DNA from: Pseudo-nitzschia pungens
Lineage: Eukaryota; Bacillariophyta; Bacillariophyceae; Bacillariales; Bacillariaceae
Reading direction: 5' to 3'
Assembly: GCA_037355855.1 (NCBI GenBank)
Contig: CM074768.1
Coordinates: 1,426,001 to 1,490,000 of the forward strand
Length of the DNA stretch: 64,000 bases
Below, one piece after another: positions 10,565 to 19,792 of the stretch. Each line of letters starts with the position of its first letter. Position 1 is the first letter of the stretch. The translations under genes were made by a program, and so were the position numbers. Below the pieces are notes generated by a model. That model saw only the letters and a program-made list of their open reading frames with translations, was not told the DNA's origin and searched no databases.

Positions 10565-11068
10565 TCAAATCCAAAAGTCTGGTACACACCCTTGTCGCAG
10601 AAGAATTATTGTCGAGATAGAACTAATATTATTTTCTCCCTCCATACCATCTTCTACCTGTACATCTCCCATTGTCATGCCGTTGTTTCTATTGCAGCTG
10701 TTGATGGCCGTAATTTTCTTCTTCTTGGTCTTCTTGGTTTTTTGTTCTATCTTCCCTGAAGGGAATCTGTGCTTAGCTGAAGGATACTTGATTCCGACAT
10801 TGGGGTGGCGACTGTGACGGCGTGTAAGTTTCTGGTTGAGATTATGTTGTACCGGACTGAATGTGATTTTTTGATTTATTCCTAGAACGCTGTTCGCCCA
10901 TTCGTTCAACGGGCTTCTCCCGCTGCGACGTCGAGACGATTCAGTGATGTATTCCTTAATGTACTTGGCACATGCTATTGGCTGATCTTCTTTCAACTCT
11001 AAGAATGGAACAGTCAAGGTGTATTCTCCTGTAATCGGATCTACATAACGAGATTCAAAGTGAAAGAT
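10565..11068 (-). pseudogene. Host-like ORF, 3' part, split by the copia element
   Basis: From the TSD inwards the frame reads through residues such as FHFESRYVDPITGEY and LKEDQPIACAKYIKEY to a stop at 10565. It then has a lysine-rich tail (KKTKKKK). The upstream 78 bp of the present open frame (11069-11146) belongs to the copia LTR. When the target duplication is collapsed, the frame continues without a shift into 16820-16867. The LKEDQP..A.YIKE pattern is reminiscent of C-terminal segments of some retroelement or chromodomain-like proteins, but I do not recognise the gene. It could be an older mobile-element remnant. Confidence 0.6.
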
Positions 11069-11294
11069 TGTTGAGGAAATTAGAGTTAAGGATACGAAAT
11101 GACCGTTGACAAGAATCAGCGAGGCATTGATGACCGAGAAAATCAAATTGGGCGATCACACAACCACACAAAAAAATGATTTACCTACCGATTGGAAAAT
11201 CACAACCAGAAATACTCACTTTTTAGTTTAATACAATTAGTACCGTTTATGCATGTTACAACCGATTGTAGACTTGTTCTGTTAAATTTACAAG
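11069..11294 (+). repeat. 5' LTR of the copia element
   Basis: Begins TGTTGAGGAAATTAG and ends TTAAATTTACAAG; repeated without visible change at 16594-16819. Confidence 0.93.
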
Positions 11295-11362
11295 ATATTA
11301 AACTAAAAAGGCGTTGAAGAGAAAGACAACCTAACCAAGTTAGAAGGAGACTAAAAGAGACC

Positions 11363-14300
11363 ATGAGTACCGATAACGGTAATGAAGAGGAGAAACCTGT
11401 CGAACAAGAGACAGATGAGGAGACCCAAAAAGGGGATGATCAGAAACGACGAAGCACCCGAAGCAACAGAGGAAAGAATCGAAGCAATATTGGAAGCCAA
11501 AACAGTATGAAATCCAGCTTCAAAGGAGAAACGAGCGCTATTAAAGATGATGTATTCGTATTCCACCAAATCCACAACAAGAAATGGATGACTGCCAGGC
11601 AGAAGTTCATCAATTATGCGGGGAAGACCTATGGAGGAAACGAAGAAACCAGCTTGGAGCTGAGAAAACTAACAGTAGTAACAATAGAGCCACCGCCACA
11701 GCCAACAACGGAGGAATTAGCGGCGATGACTGATTTTGAGAAGGAAATGGCAAAGGATGAATTCAAACAGGACAGGAAGGCCTACAAGGATGTGGTACAG
11801 AAGACCCGAATCAACCTGACAAAGTTATTCAAGGTACTGTGGGGACAATGTGACCCCATTATGAAGAATAAGATCAAAGCCGACAAGGGATACAAAGAGG
11901 CGCATACCGAGAAATCAGTAATTAAACTACTTGGAATAATTGAATCCGTATGTGAACAAGGAGACGGTGCACGCAACCGACGTGTCCAGCGGTTCTTGGC
12001 AAAGAAGAAGGTATATAACTTCCGGCAATTGGATGACATGGATCTTGGCGAGTATCTGGAGAAATTTGAGGTCCTTGTTAACGTGGCTGAGAAACTTGGT
12101 GCAAAATTTTATGACGAAGAGGACGTAGCGGAGGCTGATTCACAACCCATGAGAATAAAACAGGAACCGATTGACACGGATACCAAGACAACGGCAACGC
12201 AATCCAAGGACGACAAGGCGAAAACCACAACTACAACGGTGGTTGCCCCGATCGAACAAGACAACACAGCTGACCTACAAGATGAGGCTAGGGACAGGGC
12301 CCTAGCAATCATATTCTTCATGAACGCTAACGACACGAAGTACGCTGTTTACAAACAAGAATGCCATAACGCCATGACAAAGGGAAGAGATGAATACCCA
12401 AGAAACGTAACCGAGGCGCATACGCAACTCGAAGACTTCAAATTCAATCCAAGGCTATATCAGATGCGAGGGTCGAGCAATAAAACAAGATATACCCCTG
12501 GTCACCAATTCGTGACGAATGGCGTCGGCACGAACACAAATGGGGACTACATCTGTTACAACTGTGATCGAAAGAACGAGTGTATGGCATACAACTGTCC
12601 ACACATGACCAAGGAGAATGGAGATCCCACTCAAAATGAGAGAAAGAGGATCCAACGAGAGAGGAGGGAACAGATTAGTGGTGACCAATGTCTGATTGAC
12701 GCCATCACGGAAGCCGAGATAAACGACGACCATGAGAGCACCATCTCCGACGCCGAAAGCTGGGCTGACGAACTAGATGGCGACAACTACGGTATCACAC
12801 TGTTCACAGAGAAACTTGATACAAACAGAGCAAAACAGGTCCTGATTGAGGATGTACGGGGAAACAATAACCATACATTCAATCAGTGTAAGAGACGAAT
12901 TAACCCACGATGGGTGTTATTGGATAATTGCTCAAGCGTCAATGTGTTCTATAACAAACGATTCCTGGAGAACATTCGAAAAGCAGACAATGTACTACAT
13001 TTATACACAAACGCGGGCAAGGCAATCAAAACAATGGTTGGAGACCTTCCTGGATTCGGAGAGGTGTACTACTATCCAAGAGGGATCGCGAACATCCTAT
13101 CATTCCATGCAGTTACCAACCTTCCTGGGTACACGGTGAAATATAATAATGGGATTGAAGATGCCTTTCGCGTAACGAACCCAAATGGAACAACCAGGCG
13201 GTTCATACCATCAAACAAAGGGCTGTACTATTGGGACAGCAGCGAAGAGATCAAGCGAGGAACCGTGCTCCTCGGGGAGACAACAGAAATCAAAGCAGTC
13301 GAAACCGTACGAGCTAACAAAGAAAAATTCTCGAAAAGAGATAATAACAACGCTGCGAAGGCACGCCAACTACAGAATGTTACCAATTGGAGTGACAGGG
13401 ATATGATGAGGGTCGCAAGATATGGACCACTGATGAACAGCCCATTCACACCAAGGGACATCACCATCATGAAGGCGATATTAGGACCGAGTAAGAGTGG
13501 GATACAAGGCAAAACAGTAAGGAAGAATAGAAACGTGGTGGGAGATCAACTTGTACCAGTACCAAGACAAATAATGGATTATTACCAGCATGTTACCCTG
13601 TCGATAGACGTGATGCACGTCAAGGAACTACCATTCCTAATCACGATCACGAAACACATCCACTATGGGACTGCCACGATCCTGAAGGACATGACCGGTG
13701 GAAGCCTCTACAGTGTAATCACGGAGCTTGATAAGTACTATCAGAAACGGGGATTCAAGATCAACATGATATTTGCCGATAAACAGTTCCAGAGCCTACG
13801 AAATCAATTAGGGGAATCCCAGATCACTCTGAACCTAGCAGCACAAGAGGAACATGTACCAGAGATTGAACGGTTCATACGGACCGTTAAGGAAAGAGCA
13901 AGGTGCGCGCTCAATCATACGCCTTTCAAGAACATACCAAAAACAATGGTGGTGGGGATGATATCTAGTGTACTGCTATACTTAAATGGCCTACCGTGGG
14001 TAGGAGGTGTATCAAAGATCTTGTCACCACTAACCATTATCACTGGCCGAAAATTGGATTACAAGCTACATTGCCAGGTACCATTTGGAGCCTATGCACA
14101 AGTCCGCAGAACAACTGACAATACTCTTAGACCCCGAACCATTGGAGCAATTGCGTTGGCACCGATGGACAACATGCAGGGAGGGATGAGGTTTATGAAC
14201 CTACAAACCGGAAGAGAGCTGGAACGAGACAGACCAGATTATACAATCCTACCAATGCCAGATGAGATTGTGGATCGAGTTCACGAGCTTGCCGGAGGAC

Positions 14301-16627
14301 AGCAGAGGGGAGTGACATTCACTAACAGAGCGGGAGAACAGATACCTGATATGGATGTCGAATATGACTCGGAGGAAGATTCCTATTGTGATCATAACAT
14401 CGAGTCGGACTCGGAGACAGAAGATGACGATTCCACTACAAACGACATAACCGACACCGAAAGTACAGGAGTGGACGTCGATGAGACCGAAGGTACGGAT
14501 GAAGATGATATCAACGATATCGACAATGTCGAAAACACAGGAGTGGACGAGGAGGAAATCATAAGAAACCTAGAAAATGATGCGGAAGTGATTGAATTCA
14601 CACATCCTGACAGTGAAGGGAGCATCAGCAGCAATACCGATGAGGAAGAAGACATGTCAAATAGTGACGAGGACTCACTGGAGGAACGGCCAACACGTCG
14701 CAACCGTGGACAGCCATATACATGGCGAGGCTTCGAGGACGCCTACACAAATCTGACGATGACGGATGAGACCATCGAAACCATTCAGTCAGGAGACGAA
14801 CAATATAATTATCATCGGGCCATGATGTTCTTAGGGCAGGCAGACCAAAGGACCCGTGAGACAGTAACGCATTACATCATGAACCAATACGGACTAAAGG
14901 AAGGGCTGAAGCGCTTCGGAGAAGAGGGACAGTCTGCAGCCATGAAAGAGATGAAACAGATGCTGTCACGAGAGGTGTTCGAGGAGATTGAATACAAATC
15001 ATTGTCGAGTGAAGATAAAAGACGAGCATTACCCATCTTATTGTTCTTAACAAGAAAAAGAGACGGGACCGTGAAGGGAAGAGCGTGTGCTGACGGAAGG
15101 AAACAACGCATTTGGATGAGCAAAGAAGATACAAAATCACCAACTGTTGCGACTGAGGCGCTATTCTACCTTATAATGACATTTGCCCATGAGAACAGGG
15201 ACGTCGCCACACTGGATCTACCTGGACACTTTTTACAAACACCAATGGAAGGCAGACTGGTGTTGCGAGTGGATGGGGACCTGGCTCTAACACTCGTGCG
15301 CCTTGACAAAGGGCGCTGGGAGAAACACTTAAAGAAGGTCAGGGGCAAATGGGTCATATTTGTGAAGTGCAGCAAGGCAATATATGGAACACTAAACGCC
15401 GCACTATTATCATATAAGAAACTAGCTGGACACCTGGAGGACTGGGGATATGTCATGAACCCATACGACCACTGTGTATGGAATAAAAACATAAATGGTC
15501 AGCAAATGACCGTGGCGTTCCACGTGGATGATATGATCATTAGCCATGCGAACCCGCTGGAGGTGGACGGGCTTATAGCCCAATTGAGGGCAATATATGG
15601 AAAAACAGATCCGATGACTGAGACACGAGGAAAGACACATGAATACTTAGGGATGACAATCGATTTTGGAACACCAGGTGAAGTAAGAATTACAATGTAT
15701 GACTATATACAGAAGATGTTGAATACGCTACCAAAAGAAATGATGGGGGCGAAGACCACGGCAGCACCAGAGAACCTATTTCGAACAGAGGATGGTGAGC
15801 CGGAAGACAAATTGAATGAAGCAGATAAAGACTATTTTCACACAACAACGGCACAGGCATTATATCTGGGGAAGAGAGGAAGACCTGATCTCCAGACTGC
15901 TGTCGCGTTCTTGTGTACCAGGGTCCGGGATCCGGACAAACATGATTATCGGAAACTAGCACATCTGATGAAATACCTACAGGCAACGAAACACCTACCA
16001 TTGATATTGAGATATGATGGCGGAGAGGTATCACTATATATAGATGGAGCACATGCCGTACATTCGGACATGAAAGGACACGCCGGTGTAATGGTGACTG
16101 GCGGGAAAGGGACAATATACGCCTCATCAACCAAAACCAAGCTGAACACAACCAGTTCTACAGAGACAGAATTAGTCGCCGTAGGAGAGAAACTACCGAA
16201 GCATCTGTGGTTCAGGTACTTCAGAGTGGCACAAGGAGGGAACAGCACAGAGGATGTTCTTTATCAGGATAACAAGGCAGCAATGTTGTTGGAGAACAAT
16301 GGAAGGATGTCATGTGGAAAAGGATCAAAACACATACACATTCGATATTTCTTTATCACTGACCGGATTAAAAAGAAAGAAGTATGCGTAAGATATTGCC
16401 CAACAAAGGATATGATAGCTGATTATTACACAAAACCAGTACAAGGCGGACTCTTCAAGAAGTTCAGAGACCTCATATTGGGGATTAAAGAGGATCAGAT
16501 CGAAACATACAAGCAACAATATGACGAAATAATTAAGAAATATGGACTGACACCGACTACAGAGGCCGATAGCGGAGCAAGTCCACAGGAGTGTGTTGAG
16601 GAAATTAGAGTTAAGGATACGAAATGA
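11363..16627 (+). CDS. gag-pol: copia Gag-Pol polyprotein (1754 aa, intact)
   Basis: A single frame encodes all element proteins. The Gag part is about residues 1-440, with a Cys-rich motif (YNCDRKNECMAYNCPH, about 397-412) in place of a usual CCHC knuckle. Protease follows with LLDNCSS (about 517), where DNC replaces the common DSG/DTG. The integrase core has D in SIDVMHV (about 748), D in FADKQF (about 804) and E in EIERFIRTV (about 834). An acidic linker spans about 990-1110. RT has GRACADGRKQR (about 1240), DLPGHFL (about 1287) and HVDD (about 1388). RNase H has YIDGAHA (about 1559) and TETELVAV (about 1600). The last 11 codons and the stop lie inside the 3' LTR. No gag-pol frameshift, so protein ratios must be set by another route. 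Confidence 0.95.
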   Translation: MSTDNGNEEEKPVEQETDEETQKGDDQKRRSTRSNRGKNRSNIGSQNSMKSSFKGETSAIKDDVFVFHQIHNKKWMTARQKFINYAGKTYGGNEETSLELRKLTVVTIEPPPQPTTEELAAMTDFEKEMAKDEFKQDRKAYKDVVQKTRINLTKLFKVLWGQCDPIMKNKIKADKGYKEAHTEKSVIKLLGIIESVCEQGDGARNRRVQRFLAKKKVYNFRQLDDMDLGEYLEKFEVLVNVAEKLGAKFYDEEDVAEADSQPMRIKQEPIDTDTKTTATQSKDDKAKTTTTTVVAPIEQDNTADLQDEARDRALAIIFFMNANDTKYAVYKQECHNAMTKGRDEYPRNVTEAHTQLEDFKFNPRLYQMRGSSNKTRYTPGHQFVTNGVGTNTNGDYICYNCDRKNECMAYNCPHMTKENGDPTQNERKRIQRERREQISGDQCLIDAITEAEINDDHESTISDAESWADELDGDNYGITLFTEKLDTNRAKQVLIEDVRGNNNHTFNQCKRRINPRWVLLDNCSSVNVFYNKRFLENIRKADNVLHLYTNAGKAIKTMVGDLPGFGEVYYYPRGIANILSFHAVTNLPGYTVKYNNGIEDAFRVTNPNGTTRRFIPSNKGLYYWDSSEEIKRGTVLLGETTEIKAVETVRANKEKFSKRDNNNAAKARQLQNVTNWSDRDMMRVARYGPLMNSPFTPRDITIMKAILGPSKSGIQGKTVRKNRNVVGDQLVPVPRQIMDYYQHVTLSIDVMHVKELPFLITITKHIHYGTATILKDMTGGSLYSVITELDKYYQKRGFKINMIFADKQFQSLRNQLGESQITLNLAAQEEHVPEIERFIRTVKERARCALNHTPFKNIPKTMVVGMISSVLLYLNGLPWVGGVSKILSPLTIITGRKLDYKLHCQVPFGAYAQVRRTTDNTLRPRTIGAIALAPMDNMQGGMRFMNLQTGRELERDRPDYTILPMPDEIVDRVHELAGGQQRGVTFTNRAGEQIPDMDVEYDSEEDSYCDHNIESDSETEDDDSTTNDITDTESTGVDVDETEGTDEDDINDIDNVENTGVDEEEIIRNLENDAEVIEFTHPDSEGSISSNTDEEEDMSNSDEDSLEERPTRRNRGQPYTWRGFEDAYTNLTMTDETIETIQSGDEQYNYHRAMMFLGQADQRTRETVTHYIMNQYGLKEGLKRFGEEGQSAAMKEMKQMLSREVFEEIEYKSLSSEDKRRALPILLFLTRKRDGTVKGRACADGRKQRIWMSKEDTKSPTVATEALFYLIMTFAHENRDVATLDLPGHFLQTPMEGRLVLRVDGDLALTLVRLDKGRWEKHLKKVRGKWVIFVKCSKAIYGTLNAALLSYKKLAGHLEDWGYVMNPYDHCVWNKNINGQQMTVAFHVDDMIISHANPLEVDGLIAQLRAIYGKTDPMTETRGKTHEYLGMTIDFGTPGEVRITMYDYIQKMLNTLPKEMMGAKTTAAPENLFRTEDGEPEDKLNEADKDYFHTTTAQALYLGKRGRPDLQTAVAFLCTRVRDPDKHDYRKLAHLMKYLQATKHLPLILRYDGGEVSLYIDGAHAVHSDMKGHAGVMVTGGKGTIYASSTKTKLNTTSSTETELVAVGEKLPKHLWFRYFRVAQGGNSTEDVLYQDNKAAMLLENNGRMSCGKGSKHIHIRYFFITDRIKKKEVCVRYCPTKDMIADYYTKPVQGGLFKKFRDLILGIKEDQIETYKQQYDEIIKKYGLTPTTEADSGASPQECVEEIRVKDTK

Positions 16628-16819
16628 CCGTTGACAAGAATCAGCGAGGCATTGATGACCGAGAAAATCAAATTGGGCGATCACACAACCACACAAAAAA
16701 ATGATTTACCTACCGATTGGAAAATCACAACCAGAAATACTCACTTTTTAGTTTAATACAATTAGTACCGTTTATGCATGTTACAACCGATTGTAGACTT
16801 GTTCTGTTAAATTTACAAG
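16594..16819 (+). repeat. 3' LTR of the copia element
   Basis: Same 226 bp as the 5' LTR. The polyprotein stop codon TGA (16625-16627) lies 32 bp inside this LTR. Confidence 0.93.
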
Positions 16820-16867
16820 AAAGATCCCATTTTTCCAAGAGTGTCCGATGATGATTCGGAATGCCAT
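16820..16867 (-). pseudogene. Host-like ORF, 5' part, split by the copia element
   Basis: On the minus strand an ATG at 16867-16865 opens a frame (MAFRIIIGHSWKNGIF) that runs to the target duplication and joins 11062-10565 in frame once the element is removed. Upstream in the same frame are about 18 lysine/arginine-rich codons back to a TGA. The sequence CTGACAG there could be a splice acceptor, so the true start may lie further upstream. Confidence 0.55.
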
Positions 16868-18038
16868 TTTCCGTTTCTTCCTTTTCTTCTTTGAAGGATA
16901 TTGAAAACTATCTGCTTCGTTGTACTGTCAGCTGTGCTATGTCCACTGTTGTGACGACACAAATTGGATGATTTTCTCCAAGTGTTGTAAGGCAGGGCCC
17001 AGTTTCGTTGTAATGATAATGTCTACTCCTACGGGTAACCGAAGTACCGTATTATTACTCTCTTATTACTTCTATTAGTTTTCCACACCGGTGCAAACTT
17101 GGTTCGAGAACCACGACTCACTGGCAATTGAAGCCCGAAGCCGTTAAGTCATATATATTGCTGTGTGTACGTTCGTATTTTTTTGATTAGAATACCGTAA
17201 CCTTACTCGCCACATTCCTTGTATTTTTTAAAACAAAAAATACCGTAGTAACTTACTACTTCGTAACTTACTAAGGTTACTTTATACTACGTACAAAATA
17301 CAGTACTTCATACAACGGTAAGAATACGGTAAGTACTCGTAATCTTAGTCCGCAATTGTTACTCGTAAATCAGACTTCGTGCAGTATTACGAAGTCCACG
17401 TACTTCGTAATAATTACAATAATTACTTGTATTTAAAAAGTTTTAAAAAAGAGATTAGAACTCGTACCGGTACCGGTACTTGTACTACTATTATTATTAT
17501 TATCAACATTATTTATGGCATTTTCAAACACCCGTCATAATAACATGCGCGCAGTGTCACCGTAACGGTCCTTTTTTCTGATAAAGCACGAAATAACTTT
17601 AAAACTATTTTACACTTTACAGTAATTTCAACCAATCAAATTCAACCACACGTACCGTACTAGTATGTGTGCGCCACCCTAACTCTCAACAACAACAAAC
17701 ACATAAATTTGGATTCCAACTAAGAACACACAGAAACAGCAAAATGACCCCTTGGTCTCCAGCAAGCATCAAAATGTCTCACAAATGTGGTCTATTGCCA
17801 AAGCAGCATACCATGTCCAACAGAATTATCATCAAGATGTGCAGTCAAGGGGATTGTATGGACAAGGGAACCAACTACAGATGACAGAGAAAACAATGGG
17901 AAGAACAAAGAGGAGTGGTTGGAAAGTAAAAAAATGCACAACATGTGATATGTTCAGTTTTTCAAAAAAATAGATGAACTTCCAGGGCTCAGAGGGGGCT
18001 CCAGAAAACTAAAACAATGTTTCAGATTTGATGCCTAA
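16868..18038. other. AT-rich intergenic DNA
   Basis: About 17000-17520 repeats the TTACTACGG, ACGAAGTA and GTACCGGTAC words seen at 7250-7500. A short open frame at 17669-17884 has no recognisable domain. No gene is supported. Confidence 0.55.
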
Positions 18039-18418
18039 TGAGCGATTCCCGAAACAAGTAAACACATGATTTACTACATTAATTGTGACGTGGCACATTT
18101 ACTTGTATGTGCTCAAACACACAAATCTAAATTTCTGTGTATGAAAAATTTAAATTTTGCCCGGGGCAAAAACACCCTGGGCAAAATTTAAATACCCATT
18201 TAGATTTCAACGGAATCTTGAAAACCAGGATTGCTGGCGCGCTAAAAATAGTCGGTGGAGTTTTTGTTTTTCCAAACAAGATTCCAAATTCCAAAATGTG
18301 CCTTCTCTCCACCTGTCTGTTGTCCAAATTTTAAACATGTGCGTTGGGTGCACCAAAATAAATGAAGGCATATAATCTTAACTAAATTGTTTTGCATATT
18401 ATTATCGGGAATCGCTCA
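18039..18418. mobile_element. MITE-like inverted-repeat element (TGAGCGATTCCCGA ends)
   Basis: A 14-bp perfect terminal inverted repeat (18039-18052 and 18405-18418) bounds 380 bp of non-coding DNA. Inside, AAATCTAAAT (18123-18132) pairs with ATTTAGATTT (18198-18207), and an AATTTAAATTTTGCCC arm (from 18147) pairs with its complement ending near 18192. No target duplication is obvious. No transposase, family unknown. Confidence 0.6.
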
Positions 18419-18520
18419 ATGAGAATTATTACCTATGAAATTAAACCTCTTTTTGCATAATTAAATTAATTAAGCACATATTAATGTAATTGTAGTTTGC
18501 TTTTTTATGCTCCATAGCCT

Positions 18521-18997
18521 GGAACATGGTTGATTTTTAGTTTTTGAATGAGTTTTGAAATTCCCGGTCCTTCCCTCTCGCTAAAAATATGAGAATCGCG
18601 CGCTTTGGGCGATTTGAGAAATTATATTAAAAAAAATAGTTTTCTGGAGTACCCAAACTGGTGTCGGCTGGTGTTGTCTGGTGTCGTCTGGTGTCATCTG
18701 GTGTTGTCTGGTGTTGTCTGGTGTTGTCTGGTGTCGACTGGTGCCGACTGGTGTCGACTGGTGTCAACTGGTGTCAACTGGTGTTGTCTGGTGTCGACTG
18801 GTGTCGACTGGTGTTGACTGGTGTCATCTGGTGTTGACTGGTGTCGCATAGGGGTTACAAGAATTTAATTTTTTATTTTCAAATTTTCATCGCGGCGAAG
18901 GGATTGAATCGTGCGCGATTTTTGGGATAATTGAAGAATTCAATACGATGTATCTACCGTACGAAGTAATTTTTTTCCAAAAAATCAACCATGTTCC
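18521..18997. mobile_element. Inverted-repeat DNA element with internal minisatellite (second copy of the GGAACAT type)
   Basis: GGAACATGGTTGATTTTT at 18521-18538 pairs perfectly with 18980-18997. CTG is repeated at 18519-18521 and 18997-18999. Subterminal GCGCGC motifs and an internal minisatellite match the design of the element at 4940-5557, although only the outer seven bases (GGAACAT) are shared. No coding capacity. Confidence 0.75.
18656..18846. repeat. Minisatellite, 10-bp unit CTGGTGTCGA type
   Basis: About nineteen tandem copies of CTGGTGTYRW with small changes in the last bases. Open frames across it reflect the repeat. Confidence 0.92.
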
Positions 18998-19083
18998 TGT
19001 TGTATTCACTAAGTTAGCTTGAAACCCCAAATTTTCAACCACACTAGAAAGGTGCCAGGAGTTAGGAGGGTGTTGTAGATGGT

Positions 19084-19519
19084 TTGAATGGACTTTCTGC
19101 AGCTTTTTTTGCTTTGGTTTGGACCCATTTTGGACTTGTTGTTAGTACCATATTTGGAGGTATGCAGGACTCATTGGTGTCAGGACTTCACATTGACACT
19201 AGTAGTACAGAATGTACATATCTCAACATATCTATCACAACTGTACAAGTATTCTTCTCTTGTGTTCTTTCTTCTCCAAGTTCCGTCTCATGGGTTCTCA
19301 ATTCAATTGAAAATTGACAACAGTATCAACAATTCAACCACAAGAAAGAACTTGAAGGATGCCTAGGACTATGGATTTCTCTGGAGGACAAAGGAGAGTT
19401 GCGGTGTTTGTTGCAGCACAGCTTGGGGAAAATGTCTACAGAGATGGGTTGCAGAGTCACGCTTTTGCTGTTGCCCTTAGGGAAGCACAGCAGCAGGTTG
19501 TTCTATTTTTACCGCTGTC
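19084..19519 (+). pseudogene. Remnant ORF left of the nest (unknown, possibly transposase-related)
   Basis: Short open frames in different phases (19084-19317, then 19359 onwards) run up to the target duplication AACCC at 19520. Collapsing the nested insertions joins this DNA to 53406, where Tc1/mariner-like remains start. I do not recognise the 19084-19519 protein. Confidence 0.35.
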
Positions 19520-19524
19520 AACCC

Positions 19525-19792
19525 TGTTACAGTCTAAGGTAGAATTAGATGGAGTAATACGGGATAGAGGTATTTTAAAGATGAAAGGTTAATAAATTGT
19601 GTTACCAAAGAGAATGGTTGAATACTTTGCGAGATGGGAATGATTTCTTGAGTATGGAATGAATGATCAAACAATGATATTATTGTTCGTTGGGCATAAT
19701 ATCAATAATGGGAATCTTTGTTTATCTTGATACTTGAGTGTACAATCAGTATTAGATTGTATGTGTATTCTTGTACATTGAATACTCAGTAT
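19525..19792 (-). repeat. Solo family-2-type LTR, first piece (split by LINE copy 1)
   Basis: Begins TGTTACAGTCTAAGG (the reverse complement of an LTR end) and matches the LTR piece at 43122-43315. The remaining 66 bp are at 53335-53400, ending GCCCGTCACA as in the LTR at 58815-59138. Together they form a 334-bp LTR flanked by AACCC at 19520-19524 and 53401-53405. No internal region is attached, so it is a solo LTR formed by recombination. Confidence 0.85.

Larger units (their letters stand above)
11069..16819 (+). mobile_element. Complete Ty1/copia retrotransposon
   Basis: Two 226-bp LTRs, which I find identical by eye, flank one intact gag-pol ORF, and a target duplication borders it. Integrase lies before RT, the copia order. 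Identical LTRs mean a very recent insertion, because both are copied from one template at integration. It interrupts a minus-strand ORF. Confidence 0.95.
11063..16825. repeat. Target-site duplication of the copia element
   Basis: AAAGAT at 11063-11068 and at 16820-16825 flanks the element exactly; depending on where the LTR end is set (ACAA, ACAAG or ACAAGA) the duplication is 5 to 7 bp. Only the two short ends of this span are the duplication. Confidence 0.88.

Noticed and set aside
11351..11575. Minus-strand ORF over the start of the copia polyprotein
   Set aside because: It is the antisense of the Gag coding region, without independent support.
18605..18817. Open frame with Trp-Cys-Leu-Val repeats
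   Set aside because: It is a translation of the 10-bp CTGGTGTCGA array.
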